NCBI RefSeq assembly: GCF_000003815.2
Contig: NC_049982.1
Span: 13,029,762-13,093,761 of the forward strand
DNA from: Branchiostoma floridae
Lineage: Eukaryota > Chordata > Leptocardii > Amphioxiformes > Branchiostomatidae
DNA: 64,000 bases
Reading direction: 5' to 3'
In this document: piece after piece, positions 49,801-59,612 of the stretch
Layout: each line of letters begins with the position of its first letter
How positions within the stretch are numbered: position 1 is the first letter of the stretch
Position numbers and translations under genes: made by a program
Notes under the pieces: model-generated
Seen by the model: the letters and a program-made list of their open reading frames with translations, nothing else
The model's database searches: none
What the model was told of the DNA's origin: nothing

Positions 49801-51009
49801 TACTTGAATCACCTCTCTTCCACATACTAGGGAGCAAAATTATTTGTTGCTAGAGTTTATACCTTCGCTAAATGATTTTAACCTTTTGAGTGAAGTATGA
49901 TAAATTTTTTCAATTGACTATGCAAATAATCATCTGGTGTATTTTATAATCATCAATAAGGTCCTCTTTTATATAAATTGTCTTAGCTTATCAATTTCTA
50001 AATACACAAATGGCATAACTTGTGTAGAGATACCAAAAAGGGAGGTTTTGATGCAGTACCTTAGACTTGCAAGCCTCTATGAGGCCCGATTTACCAAACT
50101 TTGCCTTTGTTTTGCTGACCCTTACCCACATACCAAATATCAACAAGATCCATCAAAGGCTTCTGGAGTTATACTGTTGACAGACACACAGATAAGCACG
50201 CCCAGAATGTAACCTTGTTGGCAAAGGTAGAATTGCATGTTTAAATATCGCCAAAAAAAATGAATTACAGCATATCACCAACAGTACGTAGATGCTGTAT
50301 AATTTACTATAATTCCCAAAATCTTGTGCAAGATGTAGTTTTTGTACAATTGTAGCTTCTAGCACCCCGTTCATACCAGGATTCGCATATCCGGATATAT
50401 CCTCATTCGCGGTGAATCCAGATTCGTGAACCCTGGTATGAAAGGGTCGAATCTGGATCTTTATNNNNNNNNNNNNNNNNNNNNNNNNNNNNNNNNNNNN
50501 NNNNNNNNNNNNNNNNNNNNNNNNNNNNNNNNNNNNNNNNNNNNNNNNNNNNNNNNNNNNNNNNGAATGTAGACAGAAACATAATTTCATAAATAAATTG
50601 GTCAACTTTAATTGTTACACGTCAACATATGGAAACTGTGTTTTCATCCTTACAGAAGACATTGTTTTCAGTTTTCATGGTAGCCATGGGGCATTTACAT
50701 TATTCACACCTGCAAATACAGAGTTTTATCGTATTCTCTGGCCTCCTTTCTTCCCCCAAAAACATATATAGGACCATTAAAAAATAGTTGTCTGCATGTT
50801 TCTATCGGGGGAAAAACATGCTTGTTCGCCCCCCTCCCACCCCGACAAAACCTGTTTCCGCCCTCTCGCTTACCTACTACCATGGTCTCGTCCGGAATTT
50901 CTTCTATAAAGCATTTCTTCTCGGTCTCCCCGATATGGAAGTACAGAGCAGAAGTGCAGGAGAGGTACAGGACCAGGAACAGGAGAGTTTTCATCACAGA
51001 CGGCCACAT
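43804..51009 (-). CDS. TMED9: p24/EMP24/GOLD-domain cargo receptor of the TMED9/TMED4 (p24-alpha) type, four exons
   Basis: Exons 51009-50874, 45318-45092, 44742-44596 and 43953-43804 join in phases 1, 0 and 0 to give 219 residues (214 if the ATG at 50994 is used, which gives the better signal peptide, [16 protein letters not shown]). The GOLD domain follows, with a cysteine pair (KKCFIEE and HVICLY), [13 protein letters not shown] and an NST glycosylation sequon. Then come a coiled coil ([20 protein letters not shown]), a single transmembrane helix, and the tail FFEAKKLV, with the FF and KKxx signals for COPII and COPI binding. The family cycles between ER and Golgi and aids cargo sorting. 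Similarity to TMED9 and TMED4 is about equal by eye, so the symbol is provisional. Intron 1 (5.5 kb) contains two scaffold gaps. Confidence 0.9.
46037..46065. repeat. 29-bp duplicate at the left border of gap 1
   Basis: GAATGTAGACAGAAACATAA plus nine more bases is repeated exactly at 50565-50593, directly after gap 2. Confidence 0.9.
46072..46171. other. Scaffold gap 1 (100 N)
   Basis: Exactly 100 N, a conventional placeholder for a gap of unknown size, inside intron 1 of the p24 gene. Confidence 0.99.
46650..46756 (+). other. Exon-like segment of an unidentified plus-strand gene
   Basis: It lies between a good acceptor (CCTGTGCAG) and a possible donor (TCAG/GTGTCA) and reads [19 protein letters not shown] and on to SWLPPEDN without a stop, with helix-like composition. 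I recognise no family and no flanking exons. It lies in the contig bounded by gaps 1 and 2, so it may belong elsewhere in the genome. Confidence 0.25.
47106..47177 (-). other. Exon-like segment of an unidentified minus-strand gene
   Basis: Exactly 24 codons lie between an acceptor (GTTTACAG) and a donor (AAAG/GTACAA), reading [19 protein letters not shown] then MVQRK. A second coding-looking piece, [15 protein letters not shown], lies downstream on the same strand around 46250-46310 after TTCCAG. Family unknown. Both lie in the doubtful contig between gaps 1 and 2. Confidence 0.25.
47216..49260. repeat. Diverged collinear duplicate of 54026-56570
   Basis: Blocks occur in the same order as in 54026-56570: a TTGCAATCC/GGGATTGCAA palindromic start, the TTCGATGTTCGAT block, GGGGTTACCTGCGGTCAT, CCCGGAAGTG, a GGAAGATGGTTTCA block, CTGTCGTGATT, and a GAAATGTxGGxTGA block. 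The copies are clearly diverged, so this is an old duplication or two copies of a large non-coding element. Confidence 0.5.
49303..49655. mobile_element. Non-autonomous hAT element with 8-bp target duplication
   Basis: The ends are CAGGGCTCTAGCCAGC and its inverse GCTGGCTAGAGCCCTG. Both are flanked by the 8-bp duplication ATTCTAGC (49295-49302 and 49656-49663). CAGGG termini and 8-bp duplications are diagnostic of hAT transposons. The inner ends carry repeated CCGTCA motifs. No transposase ORF. Confidence 0.85.
50365..50464. mobile_element. MITE fragment running into gap 2
   Basis: It begins CCCCGTTCATACCAGGATTC and carries ATCCGGATATATCC. The inverse end is seen at 59429-59448, so both are copies of one family. 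The rest of this copy is lost in the gap. Confidence 0.6.
50465..50564. other. Scaffold gap 2 (100 N)
   Basis: Exactly 100 N. The left border is a MITE; the right border repeats the sequence left of gap 1. Confidence 0.99.
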
Positions 51010-51540
51010 CTTCTCGGCAAGTTTCACCAAACCACAGGTCCGCGCAGGCGCACTGGGACTGCCACGTCGATTTCGCACTGCCTGCTGGGAGTGTGGGAAA
51101 ACGCACCTGCCTCACCACTTGGCCTCACCATCACTGACGAGGTAATATTTGAAATTGCCCGGCTAACGTTATAAACGGAATAAAAATTGTGTGCTTTGAA
51201 AAAATATTATTTTTTATCGCTTGCCCAGAGAGTACCAGAAGCACTAAAAACACGTGTAACGTGTGGGTAGATCTGTCTAAGAAGTATCAGGCCATTCGGG
51301 GTCTGCCAAACTTTGCTGTGTTATATATGATATACTAGTATATAGCCTCCATAGCAGGCTTTCTGGGGCCTTTTTTGGCTCATAATACACTTTTGCTGGC
51401 CATTTCTATTTGTACTCGGTCGCTGATTGCTGGCGTTTTCTGATTGCCGGCCTCCTGATTTCGGAGCCAGCAGTTATGGATGTAGTTTTACTTATGCAAT
51501 GTGAATAGCAAACATCTATAGCTAACGTTATTTCTTTAGG

Positions 51541-51719
<179 letters not shown>

Positions 51720-51771
51720 ATAATTACAAAATAAGAATGTGACTTTTTATGTTCATGTTTTTATCGTTTAG

Positions 51772-51999
51772 ATTGTCATAAAATCGGCGCTGTCTGAGAC
51801 TCTGGCTCCCAGCCCAGTCAACGTCAGCAGCCGGCTCAGTGCCCCCGGCACGCAACAGGCGAGGGGAGAGTGTGGGAGTCCCGTTTAGCTAAACAAGGAT
51901 GACGCTCAATTAAACATTAGAGCTTAACACAAAATCATGGCCACATTCTGGGATGAAGGCCTCACCGTGCACAGTGAGAAAGAATCAAAACATACAATG
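51772..51999 (+). other. Candidate 5' exon of an unidentified plus-strand gene
   Basis: The segment lies between an acceptor (TTATCGTTTAG) and a donor (ATG/GTATGT). It holds a leader and then an ATG at 51937 opening 21 codons (MATFWDEGLTVHSEKES, then KHTM) up to the donor. A possible upstream exon ends at 51141 (GACGAG/GTAATA), close to the p24 start codon on the other strand, which would make a divergent promoter. Downstream exons were not found and the product is unknown. Confidence 0.3.
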
Positions 52000-52607
52000 G
52001 TATGTTCGTTACATTTTTTCCTAATCAGTTTCTGACACGGTTACACTATGAAGGCGAAACAATAATTAGGTTTACACCGATGCAATCATGCAACTCTTCA
52101 ATTGTGCTACTTTAGTAGAATTGATTTATTCTGTGCGAGGTTGATGTACAGCAAATTATATTCAAGCCATTTTACCATCTTAGATGAATATTGATTTGAA
52201 AAATGACTCACTTTTACTGGACATATTTGGACAACTTTTAAAGTACATAAATTTACGATCATACCGGGCCACGTACCAGGCCACACATGGTATACGTAAT
52301 CTTTTGCGTACTAGTAGAATATCTCCGTTCTACATCAGCGTTGTAGAAAGTGAATCATACATCTATAAGTAAAATCTCCCATATTTTAAAGGCTTACCAT
52401 CAGGTAAACTCATCGATAACTGATTGCTATATTTCATGTATTCCTCAAATGATTGTAAAATTCCAATGACTGTAAGAAATTTATCCCATACTACAACTCC
52501 TGTATTAGTTAGATAAGCCTTAAGGCTATAGAACTGTAGCTATGTAGATGCCATACTTTGTACCTCGTACAATTGCTGTGCAATAAAGTATTTCATGTAA
52601 CACATGA

Positions 52608-53100
52608 CTATGCATGAGTAGAGTATGGGACCGTGTTTCCGTCCGCCCACGGCACAACTCCCGCAGTTCCCAGCTTCTTCTGAAGGTAAACCTGCATACT
52701 TTCCTCATACACAGAGAAAATGCCACCTGGTTTGGAAAGAATACAAAATTGTAACGCAGTGCTTTACTATTGTCATCTAATGGCAATAACGGCGATAATT
52801 AATCTGATCGGTGTAAATCATAGACAATGGACCGCATATCTATTTTCTGTTAATTTTTGCCTTATTCTCATTTTTAAAATTCAACACAACATTCAGGCTT
52901 GTCTATTCTTGTAATCAAGTTATGTTTATAAGTATGATAACCGACTAAAAGCTGATTACCCGTGTGGATGTATAAGAGCCTGTTGCCCTTGAACCTGTGG
53001 CGGTTAGTGTTGACCTGACGCAGGAGCCCCCGCACTGCTCTGGCGCCGTAGTGAGGGTCCAAGATGACACCAGTTGCCATAGCGACGTCTACCACAACAT
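52608..53100 (-). CDS. D-cysteine desulfhydrase / ACC deaminase-like PLP enzyme, last two exons
   Basis: Exon 53100-52960 (acceptor TTGCGCAG) and exon 52726-52608 (ending TAG) join G/GT and read ATGVILDPHYGARAVRGLL, then FKGNRLLYIHTGG and IFSVYEE. The sequence ATGVILDP, followed by a FKGxRxLxIHTGG strand, is the conserved C-terminal signature of the fold-type II PLP family containing plant D-cysteine desulfhydrase and bacterial ACC deaminase. Known members release H2S, pyruvate and ammonia from D-cysteine, or open the ACC ring. The PLP lysine and N-terminal two thirds were not found between here and the Helitron. They may lie beyond large repeat-filled introns, or the gene may be a truncated copy. 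The stretch is small (about 85 codons) but both splice junctions are clean. Confidence 0.7.
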
Positions 53101-53549
53101 CTGCGCAAGGTCATATCGGAGAAAAACACAATCGGCTTTCAAGAAGATTGCGAAATGCAAAAACAAGTCTGTTTGTTGTTCTTTCAATGTTGCATGAGTG
53201 AGGGGAGATATCAGTACATGGCACAGTTTATCATATGTAAGGATCATACCAGCTGCACCGGTGCCCGTCAGGGATGCAGTCCTTTAGTTTTCCCCATGGG
53301 TATATCACGGCGTCTATTTGTTACCGGGTCCCGAGTTCATTTGAAATCCGAGTTCATTTGAAATCCGACTTATATTCAGCACGGTGCCCGACCGGGCCCA
53401 AAAACATCCTCGGAGCCGCAAGGTGTCCAACGGAGCCACGGAGAGGTCACGCTCAAAAGTGACAAAAACAGCCCGTGAACTACCCGGCAGGGACCCTTTT
53501 CTAATTAGGACCTAAAAGTATGCCTAACTAGAGTTCCACGACCCCATAC

Positions 53550-53990
53550 CTTCGCCAAATGATCCTAACCTTTACAACTGCTGTGTTAATTGTGTGTTTC
53601 ATTAATTATGCAAATAAGGTTCTCATTTGCATAAATGATATTACTTGATCATCTCCTTCACCAAACAACAGACGTACACATCTATGTTAAGAGAGAAGGC
53701 TTTTATCGCATTTTCTGATAATTTATGCAAATGAGGACCTCATTTGCATAATTAATGTTCAATGATGTTCACCTGTCCATAACTTCCATATGCTACAAGT
53801 AAGAAGTTACCATCATTTACCACAATGACATTATAGCATTTTCTCATTAATTATGCAAATTATGTCTTTATTTTGCATAATATATATCTATCAATATTCT
53901 TCTCCTTCTTAGTTAAAAATGTCACATGTTGCAATGGTCCTATAATAGAACTTAGCGTGTATAGATGATTTTCTAATTATATTTCAGCCA
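53550..53990. repeat. Array of three octamer-containing palindromes
   Basis: Three inverted repeats built on ATGCAAAT/ATTTGCAT occur about 120 bp apart (around 53604, 53723 and 53849). The middle one (53723-53751) is perfect, with 14-bp arms TTATGCAAATGAGG and one central base. The spacers share short blocks (CATTTTCT, TTCACC), so this is a degenerate tandem repeat. A related single unit is near 49860-49970. Confidence 0.65.
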
Positions 53991-54025
53991 TACCATAGGT
54001 ATGGTGAAATATATTGTATTCGTAA

Positions 54026-54511
54026 TTATATTGCAATCCATACATAGTATGGGATTGCAATATATTGTTTTTGCTGAGTTTCTTCTCCTGTCAAATCTTC
54101 AAGTTGATTCAACTTTTTCATTTTTGGTCCAAATGAGCTGAAATTTGGCAGGGGCATAGAGTTAGCAAATACCCCCAGGTGTTTTTTTCCTTTTTTTCAC
54201 AAAGGCCTTAAAAATCATTTTATTGCGTTTTTTCGGCCATTTTTAGACAAATATGTGTATTTAGGGTCCCTGTGCCCTGGCATTACAACGACAAGAACTG
54301 AAATTTGGCACAAGGCTACCTTGGGCATATGTCCACAGGGTACCATTCGCATTGGTGATATACACCACTTATAAATCATTTATTTTTGAGCGTTTTCAAC
54401 TATATTACGACCAAAATCTTGCCCTAAACGTCAAAGAAGCTTGTTTAGAATCCAACGCATGTTCGATGTTCGATGTAAGTTCAACGTAATTCGACGATCG
54501 AACGCGTGTTC
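54026..54511. repeat. 486-bp tandem duplication, unit 1
   Basis: The unit runs from TTATATTGCAATCCATACAT to GAACGCGTGTTC and starts with an imperfect palindrome (TTGCAATCC against GGGATTGCAA around TACATAGTAT). By eye it is identical to the next unit. Confidence 0.9.
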
Positions 54512-54997
54512 TTATATTGCAATCCATACATAGTATGGGATTGCAATATATTGTTTTTGCTGAGTTTCTTCTCCTGTCAAATCTTCAAGTTGATTCAACT
54601 TTTTCATTTTTGGTCCAAATGAGCTGAAATTTGGCAGGGGCATAGAGTTAGCAAATACCCCCAGGTGTTTTTTTCCTTTTTTTCACAAAGGCCTTAAAAA
54701 TCATTTTATTGCGTTTTTTCGGCCATTTTTAGACAAATATGTGTATTTAGGGTCCCTGTGCCCTGGCATTACAACGACAAGAACTGAAATTTGGCACAAG
54801 GCTACCTTGGGCATATGTCCACAGGGTACCATTCGCATTGGTGATATACACCACTTATAAATCATTTATTTTTGAGCGTTTTCAACTATATTACGACCAA
54901 AATCTTGCCCTAAACGTCAAAGAAGCTTGTTTAGAATCCAACGCATGTTCGATGTTCGATGTAAGTTCAACGTAATTCGACGATCGAACGCGTGTTC
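54512..54997. repeat. 486-bp tandem duplication, unit 2
   Basis: Directly abuts unit 1 with no spacer and no visible mismatch. Beyond its end the sequence continues CGCTTTGGGGTTACC, as in the diverged relative near 47700. Confidence 0.9.
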
Positions 54998-57778
54998 CGC
55001 TTTGGGGTTACCTGCGGTCATACGGCATCAATCAGGACCCTTCCCCTGCTTAAAACAAACCAACCCTATTTTTCCACAAATACAAACCACTTTTTGGACA
55101 GTACATGTATGCTGACATTTTGTTGTGGACACGTCACATGTGTAAACCAAGCAAGCTTCTGGTATCCTTTGTCAGTGAAAATGTTATACTACAACCGGTC
55201 GAAATTATCGCTCGCAGTTTCATCTGCTAGAACTTCCCAAGTTCGGATTGACAACGGAAACAAATCTACAAACAACACCGGGTTGGTGGCATCGCACGAG
55301 TCGATATCGTACCCTTTATTCCCTCCAAAACAGGTGGAATCCCTCCGTCTCCGTGATTTCACGGCCCCTTTCAAGTAAACCCGGAAGTGACGCACGCATC
55401 AACACGTTATTAAAGCTTGTAGGCAACATGAAGGAGTTAATATATCGATATGACATGAGATCAGTGACTGCTATATGACATCAATATTTATTTGATATTT
55501 TAGTGAATAAAGAGAATCGATATCAACTTCATAGAACTACTGTCTGATGTTTGAATATTCTTATTAGCGTGTCTGACCGCAACGAAAGGTTCATTTAAAT
55601 TCATAGAGGTTAGTATAGAAAGAGAAATAAATCAAACTGTTTAAAAAAGATGATAACTTAGTAGCGAAATATCCATATGATGAGTTTAAGATTTAAATTG
55701 ATACTTTCATAGAATAGTCATATATTGAGAGCTGATGTATCAAACTTTTAACTTTCTTATTTATCTCTATCCCCCCCTACAATAGTTGACTGTTCTATCA
55801 ACCCCTATTGACGTGTTTCAGACGATTTCATTCAAAAGTAGGGAGAACATGTGAGTCAAAAAGAATAAGCGACGTTTATCTTGCAACAAAAGAGATATTT
55901 TGCCAACAACTGTATGCATAATTTAGATTGTATTTAATATTGTGTAATAAATTGGTCAATATTAAAGGAACGCCGCCAACCGTGACACTTATTTTCAACA
56001 AAATATAAAGTTGACCCCCTATCACCATGTCGGAAGATGGTTTCAGCTTCGAACTTTGGAACCTGTCAACACGAACCATTTTCAAACGAGCCATAGTAAG
56101 GAAGATACTCTCATTTTGCAGAAGAACTTCTTTACTTCAACTTTTAGCGATAACGTCAAAGAATCTTGACGTTATTTTCCTCAAGATATCTTACTTATTA
56201 ACGTCCAAAGGGTTTTGAGGCTCTGCTGTCGTGATTCTTCGTCAGAAGTTCCGAGCAAGGTAGGTCAAACGTTTTCCCGCTTTAATTCTTCAGTCAAAGA
56301 AAAGTTCTGTCTTTTGTTTACACCTGGTTCAAATTGATAGAAATGCCCTAACGATGATACTAGATTGTGATGGAAATGTGGGATGACTTCCCTTCTTTGT
56401 ACATTTCTATTTCTACATCAGTGTCATGAGAATAACTGATTATGTGTTGTCGAACTACTGGGAAAAATTATGGGACAGAAGTCCAACGGACGTATTCCTT
56501 TAGAACAACGACTCGATAGTTTCGGAAAAAAGAACTGGGTTCGGTATACGAATTTTTGATAACGTCACATTCCTATTCTATAGAAATGGAAGTCTATGTG
56601 GAACAATAAACTGATCCCGATCGAGTTCTATTCTAAATTACGAACACCTCCGTCAAAAACAGCCCCAGTGAGACAGAAATTGCCAAAGAAAAATGCTATG
56701 CTATTCTTTGTTGAAGACTAGACCCACCGAGTACAGTTGTTTTGGGAGGTGACACCAATGAATTATTTGCTTCAATTCAATTCAAAATAGAATATTCTTT
56801 GAAAAACATTGTCCAAGACCTTTTGACAGGAAACAGACAATTGAGGTCATGTAACATCCATTGGCATAATATATACCGGCAGGTTTACTGCAATTTCTCA
56901 AGCAATACTAATTTGGCAAATGATCAACGCATCATTTTCTCCAGTTACATGTTGCTGTTACAGCTAACCTTTGCCACTTCTTCTGTGTATATTTTTTTTG
57001 TCTCTCTTGTCCTGCTAAAAACATAATATCGTAATTGGAACACACCGCGGAATTGCACGGAGAACGGGCGCGTGGTTGGAAGGGGGTGCAATAATACCGG
57101 CAGAACAAAACACGGCACAATTAACTGCTGCTATGTACCGAAAGTTTATACATCCTCTGTTGTTCCTTCCTTTCCTGTAATTGCACAAAACAAAAACCTG
57201 CGCGAGCACACAAAAAGTCATGAGAAAATGGGCGTATACTGACAAGAATTTTCATTTAATTTTGGTCCGTCACAACCGCTATGACGTAAAACTTTACTGC
57301 TGGCGTAGCATTAAAAATGGCGGCGTACGTTCAATTTGAACCATTCAGCCGTAGATCCGGGTGATAATGCAACTTTTACACGAGTTGTTGGTCACGAAAA
57401 GAAATTCAACAATGCTGTTGAATCATGCTCGTCTTGTGCCGTGAGCATGTGTGATTATTATCTACAAATCTTGAGATGAACGTGACAGTGTGTTCCTCCC
57501 ACGACGAGCTCGCCTGCCCCGAAAATGAACTGAAAACTTTTGGCCTTGTTGTCTTCGAATGCACTGTTATCGAAGCCTTTTTGAAAATGTGTGAAATACG
57601 TGGATGTCTGAAGTGTGCATACCTCAGAAATTACTGTTGCTGCGCTAGTGGATCACCAAAAATTTATCGTTTATGTCATTTGCCGGTATAAGTATTACTG
57701 CCGGTATTATGCCAATGGATGTTAAACTATGGTCTTCAAAACCTTTGTACATTCTGTTAATATTGATTTTCAGGAGAA
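54998..57778. other. Repeat-rich stretch before the Helitron
   Basis: No exon with recognisable similarity was seen. CCCGGAAGTGACG (about 55380-55392) is a good ETS-type motif next to a CG-rich block, a promoter candidate. Part of the stretch (to about 56570) is the collinear duplicate of 47216-49260. An AAAATGGCGGCG start-like context at about 57316 is followed by a very short frame only. Confidence 0.4.
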
Positions 57779-58855
57779 ATGCCAAGGCGTAGAAGTAAAA
57801 CTAACAAATCGATCCAGAGATTGACTTCATGGAAGCTGGAGCAGGAAAGGAAGGCTGATGAGCAGGGCATAGAGGTAGCAGAACAAGAGCCAGCTGTAGA
57901 GCAGGGAGTAGAAGGAGCAGGACAGGAGCTGGCTGATGAGCAGGAGTGTGAGGTAACAGGGGAGTGGCAGGGTGAAGAGTTCATGTTCAACCCATTCACA
58001 GCAAATGATCAATTGCTGCTGGCAGGTCAGTTTAACTTCTCTGTTGAACAATATATCAATATCGAGCAAAGGAATGTTCCTTTGGAGACACCCGTCAATC
58101 TCATTAGGATGGAAGGGGATGGGAACTGTTTTTATAGAGCAGTAAGTTTCCATATTTTGGGTAGTCAGGAGTATCATGATGTATTCAGGCAGCGTATGAT
58201 TGAATACATGTCAACAATGCCTGAAGATCTTTGCAGTTTATTGGAACCAGATCAAACCATGGAGAAGTTCCTGTCTGGTGAGTGTCATCCTGAGGGCCCT
58301 CCAGCAAATCTTGGTACGTGGGCCACGCAGGTTGAAATAGAGGCAATGTCCTTACTACTGGGAAGATGCATCTTTGTGTACGGTAAGCATGGCAACGATT
58401 GGGCATGGATGAAGTACCCATTAAGGGAAAGTACTTGTGATAGAATGTTAGACGGTAGTAATGCATTGTACATACAAAATACAAACCTTGACCACTTTGA
58501 TGTAGTAACAACAGTTTTGAGACGTAGACAGACAAGGAGTATGTCCCGGTGCCACAGAGAAGAAGCTACAGAGGTCTCACAAGTTCCCAGTAGCAACAGC
58601 AAGCACACACTAATCGACAACGATGATGATGAGGACCGGAAAAGGGCCAGACGGGATCGAGAAAGGAAGCGATACCATGAGGATCCCCAGTATGCCCGGG
58701 CCCAACGGGATCAAAAGAGGACCAAGTATCACACTGGCGATGAGCATGCACAGCAGAAGCGAGACCATGAAAGAGATAAATATCACTCAGATCCAAATCA
58801 TAGAGACTTAAAAATAAGAAACGTGCAGATTAACAGAGAAAAGCACCAGAATTAG
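57779..58855 (+). CDS. Helitron OTU-domain protein, copy 1
   Basis: An ORF of 358 codons starting MPRRRSK just after a splice-acceptor-like TGATTTTCAG. Residues 1-60 are Glu/Gln-rich, probably coiled. The OTU cysteine-protease domain spans about 104-245, with EGDGNCFYRAV (Asp114, Cys117) and NLDHFDVV (His239) supplying the catalytic residues. The rest is a basic region with repeats of the type KRYHEDPQYARAQRD. OTU enzymes cleave ubiquitin; OTU modules are known in some animal Helitrons, where their role is unclear. The stop TAG arises because AATTAG replaces the AATTTAG of the corresponding copy at 60.8 kb. It lies one base before gap 3, so a sequencing error at the contig end is possible. 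Confidence 0.85.
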   Translation: MPRRRSKTNKSIQRLTSWKLEQERKADEQGIEVAEQEPAVEQGVEGAGQELADEQECEVTGEWQGEEFMFNPFTANDQLLLAGQFNFSVEQYINIEQRNVPLETPVNLIRMEGDGNCFYRAVSFHILGSQEYHDVFRQRMIEYMSTMPEDLCSLLEPDQTMEKFLSGECHPEGPPANLGTWATQVEIEAMSLLLGRCIFVYGKHGNDWAWMKYPLRESTCDRMLDGSNALYIQNTNLDHFDVVTTVLRRRQTRSMSRCHREEATEVSQVPSSNSKHTLIDNDDDEDRKRARRDRERKRYHEDPQYARAQRDQKRTKYHTGDEHAQQKRDHERDKYHSDPNHRDLKIRNVQINREKHQN

Positions 58856-58856
58856 C

Positions 58857-58956
58857 NNNNNNNNNNNNNNNNNNNNNNNNNNNNNNNNNNNNNNNNNNNN
58901 NNNNNNNNNNNNNNNNNNNNNNNNNNNNNNNNNNNNNNNNNNNNNNNNNNNNNNNN
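58857..58956. other. Scaffold gap 3 (100 N)
   Basis: Exactly 100 N. The left border is inside the OTU Helitron ORF and the right border is inside a MITE, so both flanks are repetitive. Confidence 0.99.
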
Positions 58957-59450
58957 GAACGCAATAGGGTTCACGTATCCGGATTCGCTGTTGGATTTTA
59001 CGTCAAACTTAACTCTTTTGTGTAGCATTTGCTTTGGTATAGCCTGATAAGTATGGCAACGGGTTGTGTTGTAGGTGTTCCCACGAACACCTGTTTTTAA
59101 CAACATTCTAGAACGGTCAGTTAAAGAATAAAGTTTTCTAATACGGCATGAAGACGTGTACTAGTAGCCGTGCAAACACTCATTTTGGTTGCTTTTCCTT
59201 CTGTCAAGTGCACGACGCAGCTCGTTGCCTCACTAACCATGCTACATCAAAGCAAATTCTACTTAAGAGTTTCATTTGACGTCACCAAGCAGCTTCAGAT
59301 GGTGTAAATAGGATATATCCAAATCTGATTTTGGACACGAATAATCATATCCAGATTCGTCTAACCCTGGTATTAACGCAAATGGACATATCCGGATTTA
59401 CACCGTATATGGATATATCCGGATACGCGAATCCTAGTATGAACGGGGCC
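58957..59450. mobile_element. MITE-like sequence right of gap 3
   Basis: The right end (CGCGAATCCTAGTATGAACG then GGGCC) is the inverse of the CCCCGTTCATACCAGGATTC end seen at 50365. Several TATCCGGAT motifs lie within. Its left part is cut by the gap. Confidence 0.5.
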
Positions 59451-59612
59451 TAATTGACTGCATCACTAGCCCTGGGACAAAGGCCATCATGCATCCAGGA
59501 GGTATGGACTTTTATAGCCAGTGACAAATATGCAAAGTGCCTGTATGTACAATGTTTACTAAAGTCGTGAAAATTGATTGTACATTCTGGTATTATTTAT
59601 GTTTCAGGAGAA

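Noticed and set aside
53230-53300. Minus-strand LTGTGAAG reading as the Gly-rich PLP phosphate loop of the desulfhydrase
   Set aside because: Its phase can join exon 53100, but the loop should be about 75 residues before the ATGVILDP motif; here it would be almost adjacent. The acceptor is also poor.
53604-53880. CRISPR-like regularly spaced repeats
   Set aside because: There are only three units, the repeats are diverged palindromes with related spacers, and the DNA is eukaryotic.
55189-55395. Minus-strand frame as first exon of the desulfhydrase
   Set aside because: It has no ATG, no family similarity and no suitable donor.
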